Source: JAZPYZ01 sp045544455
GTDB lineage: Bacteria > Bacillota > Clostridia > Oscillospirales > Acutalibacteraceae
Length of the DNA stretch: 64,000 bases
Assembly (NCBI GenBank): GCA_045544455.1
Contig: JAZPYZ010000022.1
Span: 62,001-126,000 of the forward strand
Direction: 5' to 3'
Positions within the stretch are counted from its first letter, which is position 1. The number at the start of each line of letters is the position of its first letter. The position numbers were made by a program, and so were the translations under genes. This document shows positions 7,006 to 14,680 of this stretch, piece after piece. Under the pieces are notes generated by a model that did no database searches, was not told the origin of the DNA, and saw nothing but the letters and a program-made list of their open reading frames with translations.

Positions 7006-7677
7006 TTATCTCTTTTCCAGTACGATCAGTTGCCGTTCCGGCGGTCGGTCGCCGTCACGCGGCAAACGGGGAAGGGTAAAGGTGACGGTATCCACCCATC
7101 GGCCGCCGTGTTTGGCGATCGTTTTGGCGGCGGCTTCGGTCTCAGCGGTTCCGTCCGGCCCTTTCATCGCGATGGCTTTGCCGCCGCGCTTGACAAAGGG
7201 GAGCAGGTATCCGGCCAACTTTTCCATCGCCGCCACCGCACGGGCGGTCGCGATATCAAATTGTCCTTTAAACGCGGCTTGTTTGCCGGCTTCTTCGGCA
7301 CGCGCATGGATCCGTTCGGCTTTGACGCCGGTTTCGCGACACACCGTTTCCAAAAACACCAACCGCTTGTTCAAACTGTCCAACAAGGTCAGTTCGATAT
7401 CCGGCCGCAAGATCGCGAGTGGCACGCCCGGAAACCCGGCGCCGGTCCCGACGTCGATCATCTTAAACGGCCCTTTCGGCAATACCGTCGCGACCGTCAA
7501 ACTGTCGAGAAAATGTTTCACCAACACCTCTTCGGGTTCTTTGATGGCGGTCAGGTTCATTTTTTGGTTCCATTCGGCCAACAACGCGGCGTAAATATCC
7601 ATCTTGTTCGCCGTTTCCTCGGTCAACGGCACGCCGAAATCGGCAGCCAGTTGTTGTAATCGTTTGGTATCGATCAT
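7006..7677 (-). CDS. rsmG: 16S rRNA (guanine-527-N7) methyltransferase
   Basis: 223 residues, class I SAM-dependent methyltransferase that makes m7G527 in 16S rRNA. Landmarks are the N-terminal helices with QKMNLTAI, the SAM loop VGTGAGFPGVPLAI (residues ~75-88), the LLDSLNKR strand end and the FDIATARAVA motif. It is the last gene of the leftward origin operon. Its start lies 2 bases beyond the mnmG stop, so the two are translationally close and surely cotranscribed. This arrangement (mnmG-rsmG next to oriC) is conserved across Firmicutes. The parA/parB-type genes that often follow rsmG are absent. Confidence 0.95.
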   Translation of the reverse strand: MIDTKRLQQLAADFGVPLTEETANKMDIYAALLAEWNQKMNLTAIKEPEEVLVKHFLDSLTVATVLPKGPFKMIDVGTGAGFPGVPLAILRPDIELTLLDSLNKRLVFLETVCRETGVKAERIHARAEEAGKQAAFKGQFDIATARAVAAMEKLAGYLLPFVKRGGKAIAMKGPDGTAETEAAAKTIAKHGGRWVDTVTFTLPRLPRDGDRPPERQLIVLEKR

Positions 7678-7679
7678 GG

Positions 7680-9548
7680 TTATCTCCCTTGTCCCAAAAA
7701 TACGATCAGCACCGACACGTCCGCCGGACTGACACCGCTGATTCGCGAGGCTTGTCCCAGATTGCGCGGCCGAATCTTGTTGAGTTTTTCCTGCGCCTCT
7801 TTACGCAATCCGGTCACGGTGGTATAGTCGAGATCGTCCGGCAACAACCGGTTTTCCAACCGACGCATCTCGTCAACGTCACTTTGTTGACGGCGGATAT
7901 AGCCGGCATATTTCAGTTCCACTTCCACCTGTTGGATCACCAACGAATCCAGTGCCGGCCGGTCGGGATCCACCGGCGCGAGATTCGCATAGTTCAGTTG
8001 CGGCCGACACAACAGATCGCTCAACCGCACCCCGGTACTGACCGGTGTAGTCCCGCACGCGACCAACAGGTCGTTGAGTTGATCGGTGGGGGAAAGCACC
8101 GTGCGTTTTAACCGGTCAAGTTCCTCTTTCTTTTGCGTTTGTCGCGCGCAAAACCGTTCCCACCGAAGGTCATCCACCAACCCGACCTTGCGGCCGATCG
8201 GCGTCAACCGTTCGTCGGCGTTATCTTGTCGTAAAATCAACCGGTATTCCGACCGCGACGTCATCATCCGGTAGGGATCGGCACATCCTTTCGTCACGAG
8301 ATCGTCCACCAACGTGCCGGTATACCCGTCCGCGCGATCGAGAATCATCGGTTCTTTCCCTTGCAGTTTCAACGCGGCGTTGATCCCGGCGACCAACCCT
8401 TGGGCCGCCGCCTCTTCGTATCCGGAACTGCCGTTAAACTGGCCGGCGCCATACAGCCCCTCGATCTCTTTAAATTCCAAGGTCGCACGCAGTTGCAATG
8501 GATCACAGCAATCGTACTCGATCGCGTATGCCGGCCGCATCACCTGCACGTGTTCCAATCCCGGAATGGTATGTAAAAACGCCAGTTGAATGTCTTCCGG
8601 CAACGACGAAGACAACCCTTGCAGATACATCTCGTCGGTTTTTTCGCCGCACGGTTCGATAAACACCTGGTGCCGGGGTTTGTCGGCAAACCGCACGATT
8701 TTATCTTCAATACTCGGACAATACCGCGGCCCGATCCCTTCGATGTCGCCGCCGTATAGGGGAGAGCGGTGCAGATTTTGCAAAATGATCTCTTTGGTCT
8801 GCTCGTTGGTCCAGGTAATGTAACAGTCGCTTTTATTTTGTGGGGCGGTGGTCGTTTCAAACGAGAACGGCGTCACCGGTTCTTCGCCGGGTTGGCGTTC
8901 CAACCCTTCGAAATTCACACTCGACCGCAGCACGCGCGGCGGCGTTCCGGTCTTAAACCGGCGCATCGCCACGCCCATCTGTTCGAGCGATGCGGTTAAC
9001 GAATTCGCGGCAAACATCCCGTCGGGACCGCCGTCATAATGCACGTCTCCCACAAAAATACGACCGCGTAAAAAGGTGCCGGTCGCGAGGATCACGGCTT
9101 TGGCGGCGTATTGCGCTTGCAGTTGGGTAGAGAGCAAAAACCGGCCGTCGTCCATCCGTTCGATGGCGGTGATCTCGGCTTGCCGCAACATCAACCGATC
9201 AGTGGTTTCCAACACGTGTTTCATATACGCGGCGTATTCGCGGCGATCGATCTGCGCGCGCAACGAATGAACCGCCGGCCCTTTGCCGCGGTTTAACATA
9301 CGCGATTGTAGCATGGTTGCGTCGGCCGCCAACCCCATTTCGCCACCGAGCGCATCGATCTCGCGCACCAGATGGCCTTTGGCGGTACCGCCGATACACG
9401 GGTTACACGGCATGTTGCCGACACAGTCTAAGTTGATCGCGAAAATCGCGGTTTCACAACCCAGACGAGCGGCGGCAAGCGCCGCTTCGATCCCGGCATG
9501 GCCGGCACCGATCACCGCTACGTCATAGTCTCCGGCTAAAAATTTCAT
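7680..9548 (-). CDS. mnmG: tRNA uridine-5-carboxymethylaminomethyl modification enzyme MnmG
   Basis: 622 residues from the ATG at 9548, the standard MnmG length. FAD-dependent enzyme that, with MnmE, installs cmnm5U/nm5U at the wobble position of tRNAs. Residues ~8-14 form the dinucleotide motif GAGHAG; the PCNPCIGG and VGNMPC motifs carry the conserved cysteines, and the C-terminal helical domain holds the GYIRRQ region. The ATG at 9548 is preferred because AAGGAAC lies 7 bases upstream and the in-frame upstream extension runs into a terminator stem. mnmE, the usual gene between jag and mnmG, is not here, so the partner must be encoded elsewhere. Confidence 0.95.
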   Translation of the reverse strand: MKFLAGDYDVAVIGAGHAGIEAALAAARLGCETAIFAINLDCVGNMPCNPCIGGTAKGHLVREIDALGGEMGLAADATMLQSRMLNRGKGPAVHSLRAQIDRREYAAYMKHVLETTDRLMLRQAEITAIERMDDGRFLLSTQLQAQYAAKAVILATGTFLRGRIFVGDVHYDGGPDGMFAANSLTASLEQMGVAMRRFKTGTPPRVLRSSVNFEGLERQPGEEPVTPFSFETTTAPQNKSDCYITWTNEQTKEIILQNLHRSPLYGGDIEGIGPRYCPSIEDKIVRFADKPRHQVFIEPCGEKTDEMYLQGLSSSLPEDIQLAFLHTIPGLEHVQVMRPAYAIEYDCCDPLQLRATLEFKEIEGLYGAGQFNGSSGYEEAAAQGLVAGINAALKLQGKEPMILDRADGYTGTLVDDLVTKGCADPYRMMTSRSEYRLILRQDNADERLTPIGRKVGLVDDLRWERFCARQTQKKEELDRLKRTVLSPTDQLNDLLVACGTTPVSTGVRLSDLLCRPQLNYANLAPVDPDRPALDSLVIQQVEVELKYAGYIRRQQSDVDEMRRLENRLLPDDLDYTTVTGLRKEAQEKLNKIRPRNLGQASRISGVSPADVSVLIVFLGQGR

Positions 9549-9571
9549 AAGCGTTGTTCCTTCGTCTTTAA

Positions 9572-9606
9572 CAAGAAAATCGGGCGGAATTTCCATTCCG
9601 CCCGAT
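9572..9606 (-). terminator. Terminator between jag and mnmG
   Basis: AATCGGGCGGAAT and ATTCCGCCCGATT arms followed on the minus strand by TTTTCTTGTT. It implies that mnmG-rsmG receive readthrough or have their own promoter. Confidence 0.75.
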
Positions 9607-9611
9607 TCGAA

Positions 9612-10514
9612 TTACAGGTCAATGCGTCCGTACAACGTGGCGGAAGTTTCTTTTTCCGACTCGGTTCGAGACGGCGGCGTGATATCTTCGGCCGTCGGCA
9701 ACGGATTGCTGCGCGGCACAAATTCGCGCACCTGCCGTACCGGACGCGAGATGATCACATCTTCGTCACGACGGCCGCCGCGTTTACCGCTTTGGTCACG
9801 GCGTTTACCGTTCGAACGCTTGTTGCGCGCCGGACGGGACGAGGTCGGTACGTCTTTGCCGACTTCGCTATCGGTTTCCAACCCGATCACCACACGGCGA
9901 TACGGTTCGTTCCCGACACTCCACGACGTCACCCCTTCGACCTCCTGGATCGTGGTATGGATGATCCGGCGTTCATACGGACTCATCGGCTCCAGGGTGG
10001 AACGGCGGTGATTTTTCATCACTTGATTGCCAATACGTTTGGCCAGATCCACCAACGCTTTGCGGCGTTTTTCGCGGTAGTTGCCGACATCCAGCGTCAC
10101 CCGATAATAGGATTCGCCTTGTCGGTTCGCGACCAGACTGGTCAGATACTGCAACGCATCCAACGTGTCGCCGCGCCGGCCGATGATAAAGCCCAAATGC
10201 TCACCTTCGATGGTGATGGTGCATCCGCCGTCGGTTTCTTCGACGTGGAATTCCACGTCGCTTTTCCCAAACGCCGCCAGGATCTCTTTCAGATACGCCA
10301 CGGCCGCGCCGGCAGGGGACAGGTCCGCTTTCACGGTCGCGCGCACGATCGCGTCACAACCGCCAAACAAACCAAGCGCTTTTTTCTGCGGTTCTTGCAA
10401 CACTTCAAACGAGAGTTGCTCTTCCGGCACGCCGAGTGCTTCTGCGGCCGCCGCTTTCGCTTCCTCAATGGTGGAAGCCTCTTTTACGATTTCGTTTGCC
10501 AACTTTCGGTTCAT
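9612..10514 (-). CDS. jag: Jag/KhpB RNA-binding protein (SpoIIIJ-associated)
   Basis: 300 residues. Domain order is Jag_N (~1-50, with the VPEEQLSFEVLQEPQKK and GLFGG motifs), a KH domain (~75-140, IGRRGDTLDALQYLTS, a GxxG-type loop) and an R3H domain (~145-210, RSTLEPMSPYERRIIHT). It binds RNA and works with KhpA in cell-size and division control in Gram-positives. Unlike many homologues it continues for about 80 residues after R3H with a basic, Arg/Lys-rich tail (RNKRSNGKRRDQSGKRGG), likely disordered and able to add RNA affinity. It overlaps yidC by 4 bases (ATGA type), the usual yidC-jag coupling. Confidence 0.92.
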   Translation of the reverse strand: MNRKLANEIVKEASTIEEAKAAAAEALGVPEEQLSFEVLQEPQKKALGLFGGCDAIVRATVKADLSPAGAAVAYLKEILAAFGKSDVEFHVEETDGGCTITIEGEHLGFIIGRRGDTLDALQYLTSLVANRQGESYYRVTLDVGNYREKRRKALVDLAKRIGNQVMKNHRRSTLEPMSPYERRIIHTTIQEVEGVTSWSVGNEPYRRVVIGLETDSEVGKDVPTSSRPARNKRSNGKRRDQSGKRGGRRDEDVIISRPVRQVREFVPRSNPLPTAEDITPPSRTESEKETSATLYGRIDL

Positions 10515-11692
10515 TCCTTTCCTTCATCGGTTTGATCGATGATATTTGCATCCTCCGATGAAGTAGGCGTAGTGTCGGAGAGGTTGCTTTCTTCAGGTTT
10601 CGGTTCGGCCGGTTTGGCCGCTTTTTTGGTGGGTTTTTTCCCTTTCGCGGCGGCTTCGTTATTAAGTTTCGCTATCTCGCGTTGTTCTCTGGCGCGCGAT
10701 TCGGCCAACCGTTTTTTGTCTTCGCGTTTTTGACGGCGGCGTTCTTCGTACTCGACCTCCGCTTGTGCCCGAATCTTCGCCGGGTTATAGATCGTGTTCA
10801 AAATCACCGTCTGTATCAACGCTAACACGTTGGAGAATATCCAGTAAATGCCTACGCCGCCCGGCACTGTAAAGGTGATATACAGCGAGAACAACGGCAT
10901 CATACCCACCATCATAAAGGTGGTGCAACCTTGGCCGGGTTGGCCGGGTTGCGTCATGGCGTTGTTGAATTTCATCGAGATCATCGAGGTCATCAGCGCG
11001 GTCAACGCTGAAACGATCGGCAACAACCACAACCAGTTGGGTGTCCACCCTTTATAGTTCGGGTTTTCGAGCAACGTGCCGCCGAAGAAATTGAATTCGT
11101 CGCGGATCTCGATCATGTCGTTATAATAATCGTTGGCGGTTTTGTCGCCCAACACGTCGGTCCCCAGTTCGTCGATCGCCGCGATCACGTCATCGCGGTT
11201 CTTTTCCAAACCTTGTAACATCCGCAGTTCCCGGTAATACGAACCGGCTGCAAATTGTTTTTGGATCTTGGTATCCTCGGTGTTTTCCTGCACAACGGTA
11301 ATGCTCGCTTCGATCACCGGTTCGGGCATACGCACCAGATGAGTAACCGGTTTATAAATCACCGCGATCACGCCGAACAAGACCAGCATCGTCACCAACA
11401 TCGGCATACAACCGCCGGTCGGGCTAACGCCTTCTTTTTCGTACAGTTTCATCTGCTTTTCTTGCAGTTTTTTCGGATCTTGCGCATATTTTTTCTGCAA
11501 CCGTTCCAACCGCGGCGCCAGTTTCGCGCGGTCGGCCGTTGTTTTTTGTTGTTTCAGCGACAACGGGAACGACAACAGTTTTACTAAAAAGGTAAATAAC
11601 AAGATCGATACAAAATAGTTCGGAACGACTTGATAGATCGCCCAAAGCACCCACCCAAGCGGTACGGCTATGATCTCAAAAATCGCGTTCAT
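10511..11692 (-). CDS. yidC: Membrane protein insertase YidC/SpoIIIJ
   Basis: 393 residues, Oxa1/YidC/Alb3 family, which inserts and folds membrane proteins, alone or with Sec. The first helices (~10-50) carry the hydrophilic-groove basic residue in LLFTFLVKLLSFPL. A cytoplasmic coiled hairpin (~55-95) follows, then GCMPMLVTMLVLFGVIAVIY. A ~110-residue extracellular insertion separates this from the last helices (~215-285), larger than in Bacillus and common in Ruminococcaceae-type proteins. The C-terminal ~100 residues are a charged Lys/Glu-rich tail that can bind ribosomes. The ATG at 11692 is chosen because AAGGAGG lies 11 bases upstream; an earlier ATG overlaps that site. Confidence 0.93.
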   Translation of the reverse strand: MNAIFEIIAVPLGWVLWAIYQVVPNYFVSILLFTFLVKLLSFPLSLKQQKTTADRAKLAPRLERLQKKYAQDPKKLQEKQMKLYEKEGVSPTGGCMPMLVTMLVLFGVIAVIYKPVTHLVRMPEPVIEASITVVQENTEDTKIQKQFAAGSYYRELRMLQGLEKNRDDVIAAIDELGTDVLGDKTANDYYNDMIEIRDEFNFFGGTLLENPNYKGWTPNWLWLLPIVSALTALMTSMISMKFNNAMTQPGQPGQGCTTFMMVGMMPLFSLYITFTVPGGVGIYWIFSNVLALIQTVILNTIYNPAKIRAQAEVEYEERRRQKREDKKRLAESRAREQREIAKLNNEAAAKGKKPTKKAAKPAEPKPEESNLSDTTPTSSEDANIIDQTDEGKE

Positions 11693-11764
11693 AGTCCGGA
11701 ACATCCTCCTTTTTTTCGCCGGTCGGCGAACGTTATCGCGCCCATCGCGCGTACATATCCTACA

Positions 11765-11995
11765 TTATGATTTGGTTTGGTCCCGTTCGGGCACCGGATC
11801 GTATCCATATCCGCCCCACGGGTTACACCGGGCAATGCGTTTGATCGCCAACCAGCCGCCTTTGATCGCACCAAACCGGTCGATCGCTTCGATCGCGTAT
11901 TGCGAACAGGTCGGCAGGTACCGGCATTTTGCCCCCGAAAGCGGCGAAATATACCGTTGATACACCCTCACCAAACCGATCAACAACCGTTTCAT
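11765..11995 (-). CDS. yidD: Membrane protein insertion efficiency factor YidD
   Basis: 76 residues starting MKRLLIGLVRVYQRYISPL, with the invariant CRYLPTCSQYA and CNPWGGYGYDPVP motifs that define YidD. A small amphipathic membrane-associated protein that assists YidC-dependent insertion. The start overlaps the rnpA stop by 4 bases, the conserved rpmH-rnpA-yidD-yidC order. Confidence 0.95.
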   Translation of the reverse strand: MKRLLIGLVRVYQRYISPLSGAKCRYLPTCSQYAIEAIDRFGAIKGGWLAIKRIARCNPWGGYGYDPVPERDQTKS

Positions 11996-12327
11996 CGCAA
12001 CACCCCGCCGTGTTCCAACTGTTTGCGCATCACCTTGCAGATATCGGTACTTTTCGCGGAAAAAGTCCGCACCCGGGCCACAAACACGATATCCCAACCG
12101 CCTTGAATTTCCGGCAACAGTTGTTGATACGCGGCGCGGATCACCCGGCGACAACGGTTGCGTTGCACCGCTTTGCCGACCTTTTTACCGGCGGTGATCC
12201 CCACCCGGGGATAGCCAAACCGATTTTTCCGCAGATAGGTCACCAAACAGGGGTGCACCTGCGATTTACCGCGATAATACAAGGTCTTGAACTCTTTGTT
12301 CAACCGCAGTACCGCCGGTTTTGCCAT
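11992..12327 (-). CDS. rnpA: Ribonuclease P protein component
   Basis: 111 residues. Basic protein subunit of RNase P, which removes 5' leaders from tRNA precursors. The signature KKVGKAVQRNRCRRVIRAAY (RNR motif) and the FKTLYYRGKS region that meets the leader are both present. It lies between rpmH and yidD in the leftward origin operon, 125 bases after rpmH, from which it is separated by a terminator hairpin. GGGGGTAA sits 6 bases before the ATG. Confidence 0.95.
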   Translation of the reverse strand: MAKPAVLRLNKEFKTLYYRGKSQVHPCLVTYLRKNRFGYPRVGITAGKKVGKAVQRNRCRRVIRAAYQQLLPEIQGGWDIVFVARVRTFSAKSTDICKVMRKQLEHGGVLR

Positions 12328-12423
12328 GTCGGTTACCCCCTATTTTTAAAATGCACCAACCGACCGTACCCCCATTTGGAGCACAGTCGGATGAATGGTT
12401 GTTATATGCACCGTGTCACTCAC

Positions 12424-12456
12424 AAAAAAAAGCCACACGATGGTGGCCTTTTTTAA
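12424..12456 (-). terminator. Terminator/attenuator after rpmH
   Basis: On the minus strand an AAAAAAGGCCACCATCG / GTGGC hairpin is followed by eight T. It lies just beyond the rpmH stop and before rnpA, and would make rpmH mRNA more abundant than rnpA. Confidence 0.8.
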
Positions 12457-12587
12457 TGAGTCAGGCGTTTTCTTCCTTTTGCCCGTCTGCGAGCCAACAC
12501 TTTGCGGCCGTTAGCGGTCGCCATTCTCTTGCGGAACCCATGTTCCATTTTACGATGCCGTTTCTTCGGCTGATAGGTACGAAACAT
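12453..12587 (-). CDS. rpmH: 50S ribosomal protein L34
   Basis: 44 residues, MFRTYQPKKRHRKMEHGFR to a basic end, the exact length and sequence style of L34. The ATG at 12587 has AAAGGAGG 8 bases upstream; an in-frame extension further upstream has no homology to L34. It is the first gene of the leftward operon beside oriC and is divergent from dnaA. Confidence 0.97.
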   Translation of the reverse strand: MFRTYQPKKRHRKMEHGFRKRMATANGRKVLARRRAKGRKRLTH

Positions 12588-12642
12588 CCGACATCCTCCT
12601 TTCACTGCGTGAAACCACTCACGCCGAACCTTGCGAGTAATC

Positions 12643-12672
12643 ATTATATACTATCCTCGCCTCATAAGTCAA
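12643..12672 (-). promoter_or_regulatory. Promoter of rpmH operon
   Basis: Minus-strand TTGACT (12672-12667), an 18-base spacer and TATAAT (12648-12643). Confidence 0.8.
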
Positions 12673-12706
12673 CACCAAATCGCGTATTTTCTCAATTTTT
12701 TCTCGT

Positions 12707-12737
12707 CTTGTGGTTGTCCTTTCCCTTCAACCACAAG
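12707..12737. repeat. Inverted repeat upstream of dnaA
   Basis: CTTGTGGTTG and CAACCACAAG, 10-base perfect arms with an 11-base spacer. It could bind DnaA or a dnaA regulator; it lacks the T tract expected of a terminator. Confidence 0.7.
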
Positions 12738-12867
12738 ATGTTGATTTTCGCCGATTTTTGGCCGAAAAGACGCCGAAATTTCTCTTTTGCGTTCTATATA
12801 CCCTATTTCGCGTTTTCCACCGTTTTGGAAATTTTGAAAAAAATCTCGTAAAATCGAAAAGAAAGCA

Positions 12868-12896
12868 TTGTAAAGCAAAAAAATATATGATATGAT
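12868..12896 (+). promoter_or_regulatory. Possible dnaA promoter
   Basis: TTGTAA (12868-12873), a 17-base spacer and TATGAT (12891-12896) within very A/T-rich DNA, which makes chance matches likely. Confidence 0.45.
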
Positions 12897-12952
12897 ATAT
12901 ATACATATTATTATATCTATCTATATTAGTTAGTATATAAGGGAGAAACGTT

Positions 12953-14302
12953 ATGGAAACCATCAACGAAGCATGGGCCGGTATTCTGTCCTATCTTCAC
13001 CAACTCGCCGACATCAGCGAAGTCGGATTCGATACGTGGTTAAAATGTATCGAGCCGAAAAATATCGATAACGGCGAACTCGTGTTGTTTGTGCAGACCC
13101 AGTTCCAGAAAAAAATGGTGAGCGAGCATTATGCCAGCCGTATCACCGAAGCATGTGAACATATTCTCGGCATTCCGCTGGACGTGTGTATTCTCGCCGG
13201 CGACGAAATGGTCGATCCCGGTGACACCGAGGTGAACGAATCGACCATCATGTTCGACCAAATCAGCGAATTTGGAACCAGAGAAGAAGATTATCAATAT
13301 TCGTTCGATAATTTTATTGTCGGTTCGTCCAACCGATATGCGCACGCCGCCGCACAGGCGGTCGCCAACAAACCGGCCGGCGATCATAACCCGTTGTTCA
13401 TCTACGGCGGTTCCGGGTTAGGTAAAACCCACCTGCTGTACGCGATCTGTAACGAGATCCGCCGCAAGATGCCGCACATGCGGATCTTGTATACCAAAGG
13501 TGAACTGTTGACCAACGAATTGATCGAAGCGTTGCGTACCCATTCCACCGCCGATTTCCGGTCAAAATATCGGCAGGTCGATATCCTGCTGGTGGACGAT
13601 ATCCAGTTTATCGCCGGTAAGGTCGCCACCCAGGAAGAATTCTTCCATACCTTCGACGCGTTGTATCAAGCCAATAAACAGATCGTGCTGGTTTCCGACC
13701 GGCCGCCGAACGAAATTGCTACGTTGGAAGAACGGTTGCGCAGTCGGTTCGTATCGGGCGTTACCGCGGATATTCAGCCGCCGGATTACGAAACCCGTGT
13801 CGCGATCATTAAACGGAAAGCCAATCTGTTGAATTTCGATATTGGCGACAATATCTGCGAATATCTGGCCGATCAACTTAAAGGCAACGTGCGGCAACTC
13901 GAAGGTGCGGTCAAAAGTTTGCGCGCCCAGTGCTTGCTCTACGGCGAAACGCCGACGTTGTTCTACGCTCAAAACGCGATCCGCGATATTCGCAACGCCA
14001 ACCAATCGGTTCCGATCACGGTGGACGGTATCATCGAAGAGGTTGCCCGCACCATGAACGTTACGGCAGACGATATTCGTTCGCAAAAACGCTCGGCGCC
14101 TATTTCCAAGGCGCGCCAGGTGGCGGAATACGTGGTCAGGGAGATCACCGGCCTGTCGATGGAAGATATCGGCAAACATTTCAGCGGCCGCGATCACACC
14201 ACCGTGTTGTACGCGATCCGTGAGGTCGAAAAGAACATGGAAAAAGACGCTACCTTTAAAGGGTTGATCAACGATATCATTAAAAATATCCGTTCAAAAT
14301 AG
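12953..14302 (+). CDS. dnaA: Chromosomal replication initiator DnaA
   Basis: 449 residues. Domain I (~1-85) is a KH-like oligomerisation/helicase-contact domain; a short linker follows (~85-118). The AAA+ domain III has Walker A GGSGLGKTH (152-160) and Walker B LLVDDIQF. Domain IV (~340-449) has the DNA-binding GRDHTTVLYAI signature. ATP-bound DnaA binds DnaA boxes and unwinds oriC. AAGGGAGAAACG precedes the ATG. The gene opens the rightward dnaA-dnaN-recF-gyrBA series. Codon use matches its neighbours. The downstream 378-base gap appears to be the origin it acts on. Confidence 0.98.
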   Translation: METINEAWAGILSYLHQLADISEVGFDTWLKCIEPKNIDNGELVLFVQTQFQKKMVSEHYASRITEACEHILGIPLDVCILAGDEMVDPGDTEVNESTIMFDQISEFGTREEDYQYSFDNFIVGSSNRYAHAAAQAVANKPAGDHNPLFIYGGSGLGKTHLLYAICNEIRRKMPHMRILYTKGELLTNELIEALRTHSTADFRSKYRQVDILLVDDIQFIAGKVATQEEFFHTFDALYQANKQIVLVSDRPPNEIATLEERLRSRFVSGVTADIQPPDYETRVAIIKRKANLLNFDIGDNICEYLADQLKGNVRQLEGAVKSLRAQCLLYGETPTLFYAQNAIRDIRNANQSVPITVDGIIEEVARTMNVTADDIRSQKRSAPISKARQVAEYVVREITGLSMEDIGKHFSGRDHTTVLYAIREVEKNMEKDATFKGLINDIIKNIRSK

Positions 14303-14446
14303 TGTAAAATTTTTTTGTGGTGTGTGATACGCCACATTCCACCGGGATTACACCGATATTACACCGCTTCTTCACTGTGTTTTTTTCACTTTTAAACTGT
14401 TTTTGGTGGATTATTTGATGTGCATCCCACCCTTTTTTACACGAAC

Positions 14447-14486
14447 TTTTTCACACGTTTTAAACCCTTTTTAAACCTTGTCCACA
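14447..14486 (+). promoter_or_regulatory. Two DnaA boxes
   Basis: TTTTTCACA at 14447-14455 fits the TTWTNCACA consensus, and TTGTCCACA at 14478-14486 is a one-mismatch form of TTATCCACA. Both are on the same strand, 31 bases apart start to start (about three helical turns). Confidence 0.65.
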
Positions 14487-14615
14487 ACGGTAAGACGGCG
14501 CTAAAATCTTTCCAGTTTTTTACCCATTTTACCCACCGTTATTTTCACGCTGTTCTTTGCCTATAAAACCGCTTGTGGCAAGCCTTTGCGCAGTTTTCCG
14601 CGGTTTTCACCGCCT

Positions 14616-14633
14616 CTACTACTGCTACTACTA
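14616..14633 (+). promoter_or_regulatory. DnaA-trio element
   Basis: CTACTACTGCTACTACTA: read 3' to 5' on the complement it is six triplets, GAT in all but one (GAC). This matches the 3'-(G/A)A(T/A)-5' trinucleotides that DnaA uses to load on single strands. It is preceded by GC-rich sequence and followed by A/T-rich DNA. Confidence 0.7.
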
Positions 14634-14680
14634 TATATAAATAAATGTTTGTTATAAATTAGAAAAAAGGAAGATGACAG

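Larger units (their letters stand above)
12645..12952. other. rpmH-dnaA intergenic region, possible part of bipartite origin
   Basis: 308 bases without a gene. It holds the rpmH promoter, a perfect 10-base inverted repeat (12707-12716 and 12728-12737, CTTGTGGTTG/CAACCACAAG) and a very A/T-rich stretch (about 12860-12945) leading into dnaA. In Bacillus the origin is split either side of dnaA. The inverted repeat resembles two divergent degenerate DnaA boxes, but no perfect TTATCCACA is seen here. Confidence 0.5.
14303..14680. other. oriC: Likely oriC between dnaA and dnaN
   Basis: 378 bases without a gene. It contains DnaA-box-like sites TTTTTACAC (14434-14442), TTTTTCACA (14447-14455, fits TTWTNCACA) and TTGTCCACA (14478-14486). 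Further right are a GC cluster at ~14597-14614, a DnaA-trio-type run (14616-14633) and an A/T-rich stretch (14632-14665). The order boxes, GC cluster, trios, A/T-rich DNA matches the basal unwinding system described for Bacillus subtilis oriC. Position beside dnaA and dnaN and the divergence of gene direction at dnaA support origin function. Confidence 0.8.

Noticed and set aside
9549..9596. Longer MnmG N-terminus starting at 9596
   Set aside because: The extra 16 residues would be read through the jag terminator stem. The ATG at 9548 has a good ribosome site and begins at the conserved FAD-binding region.
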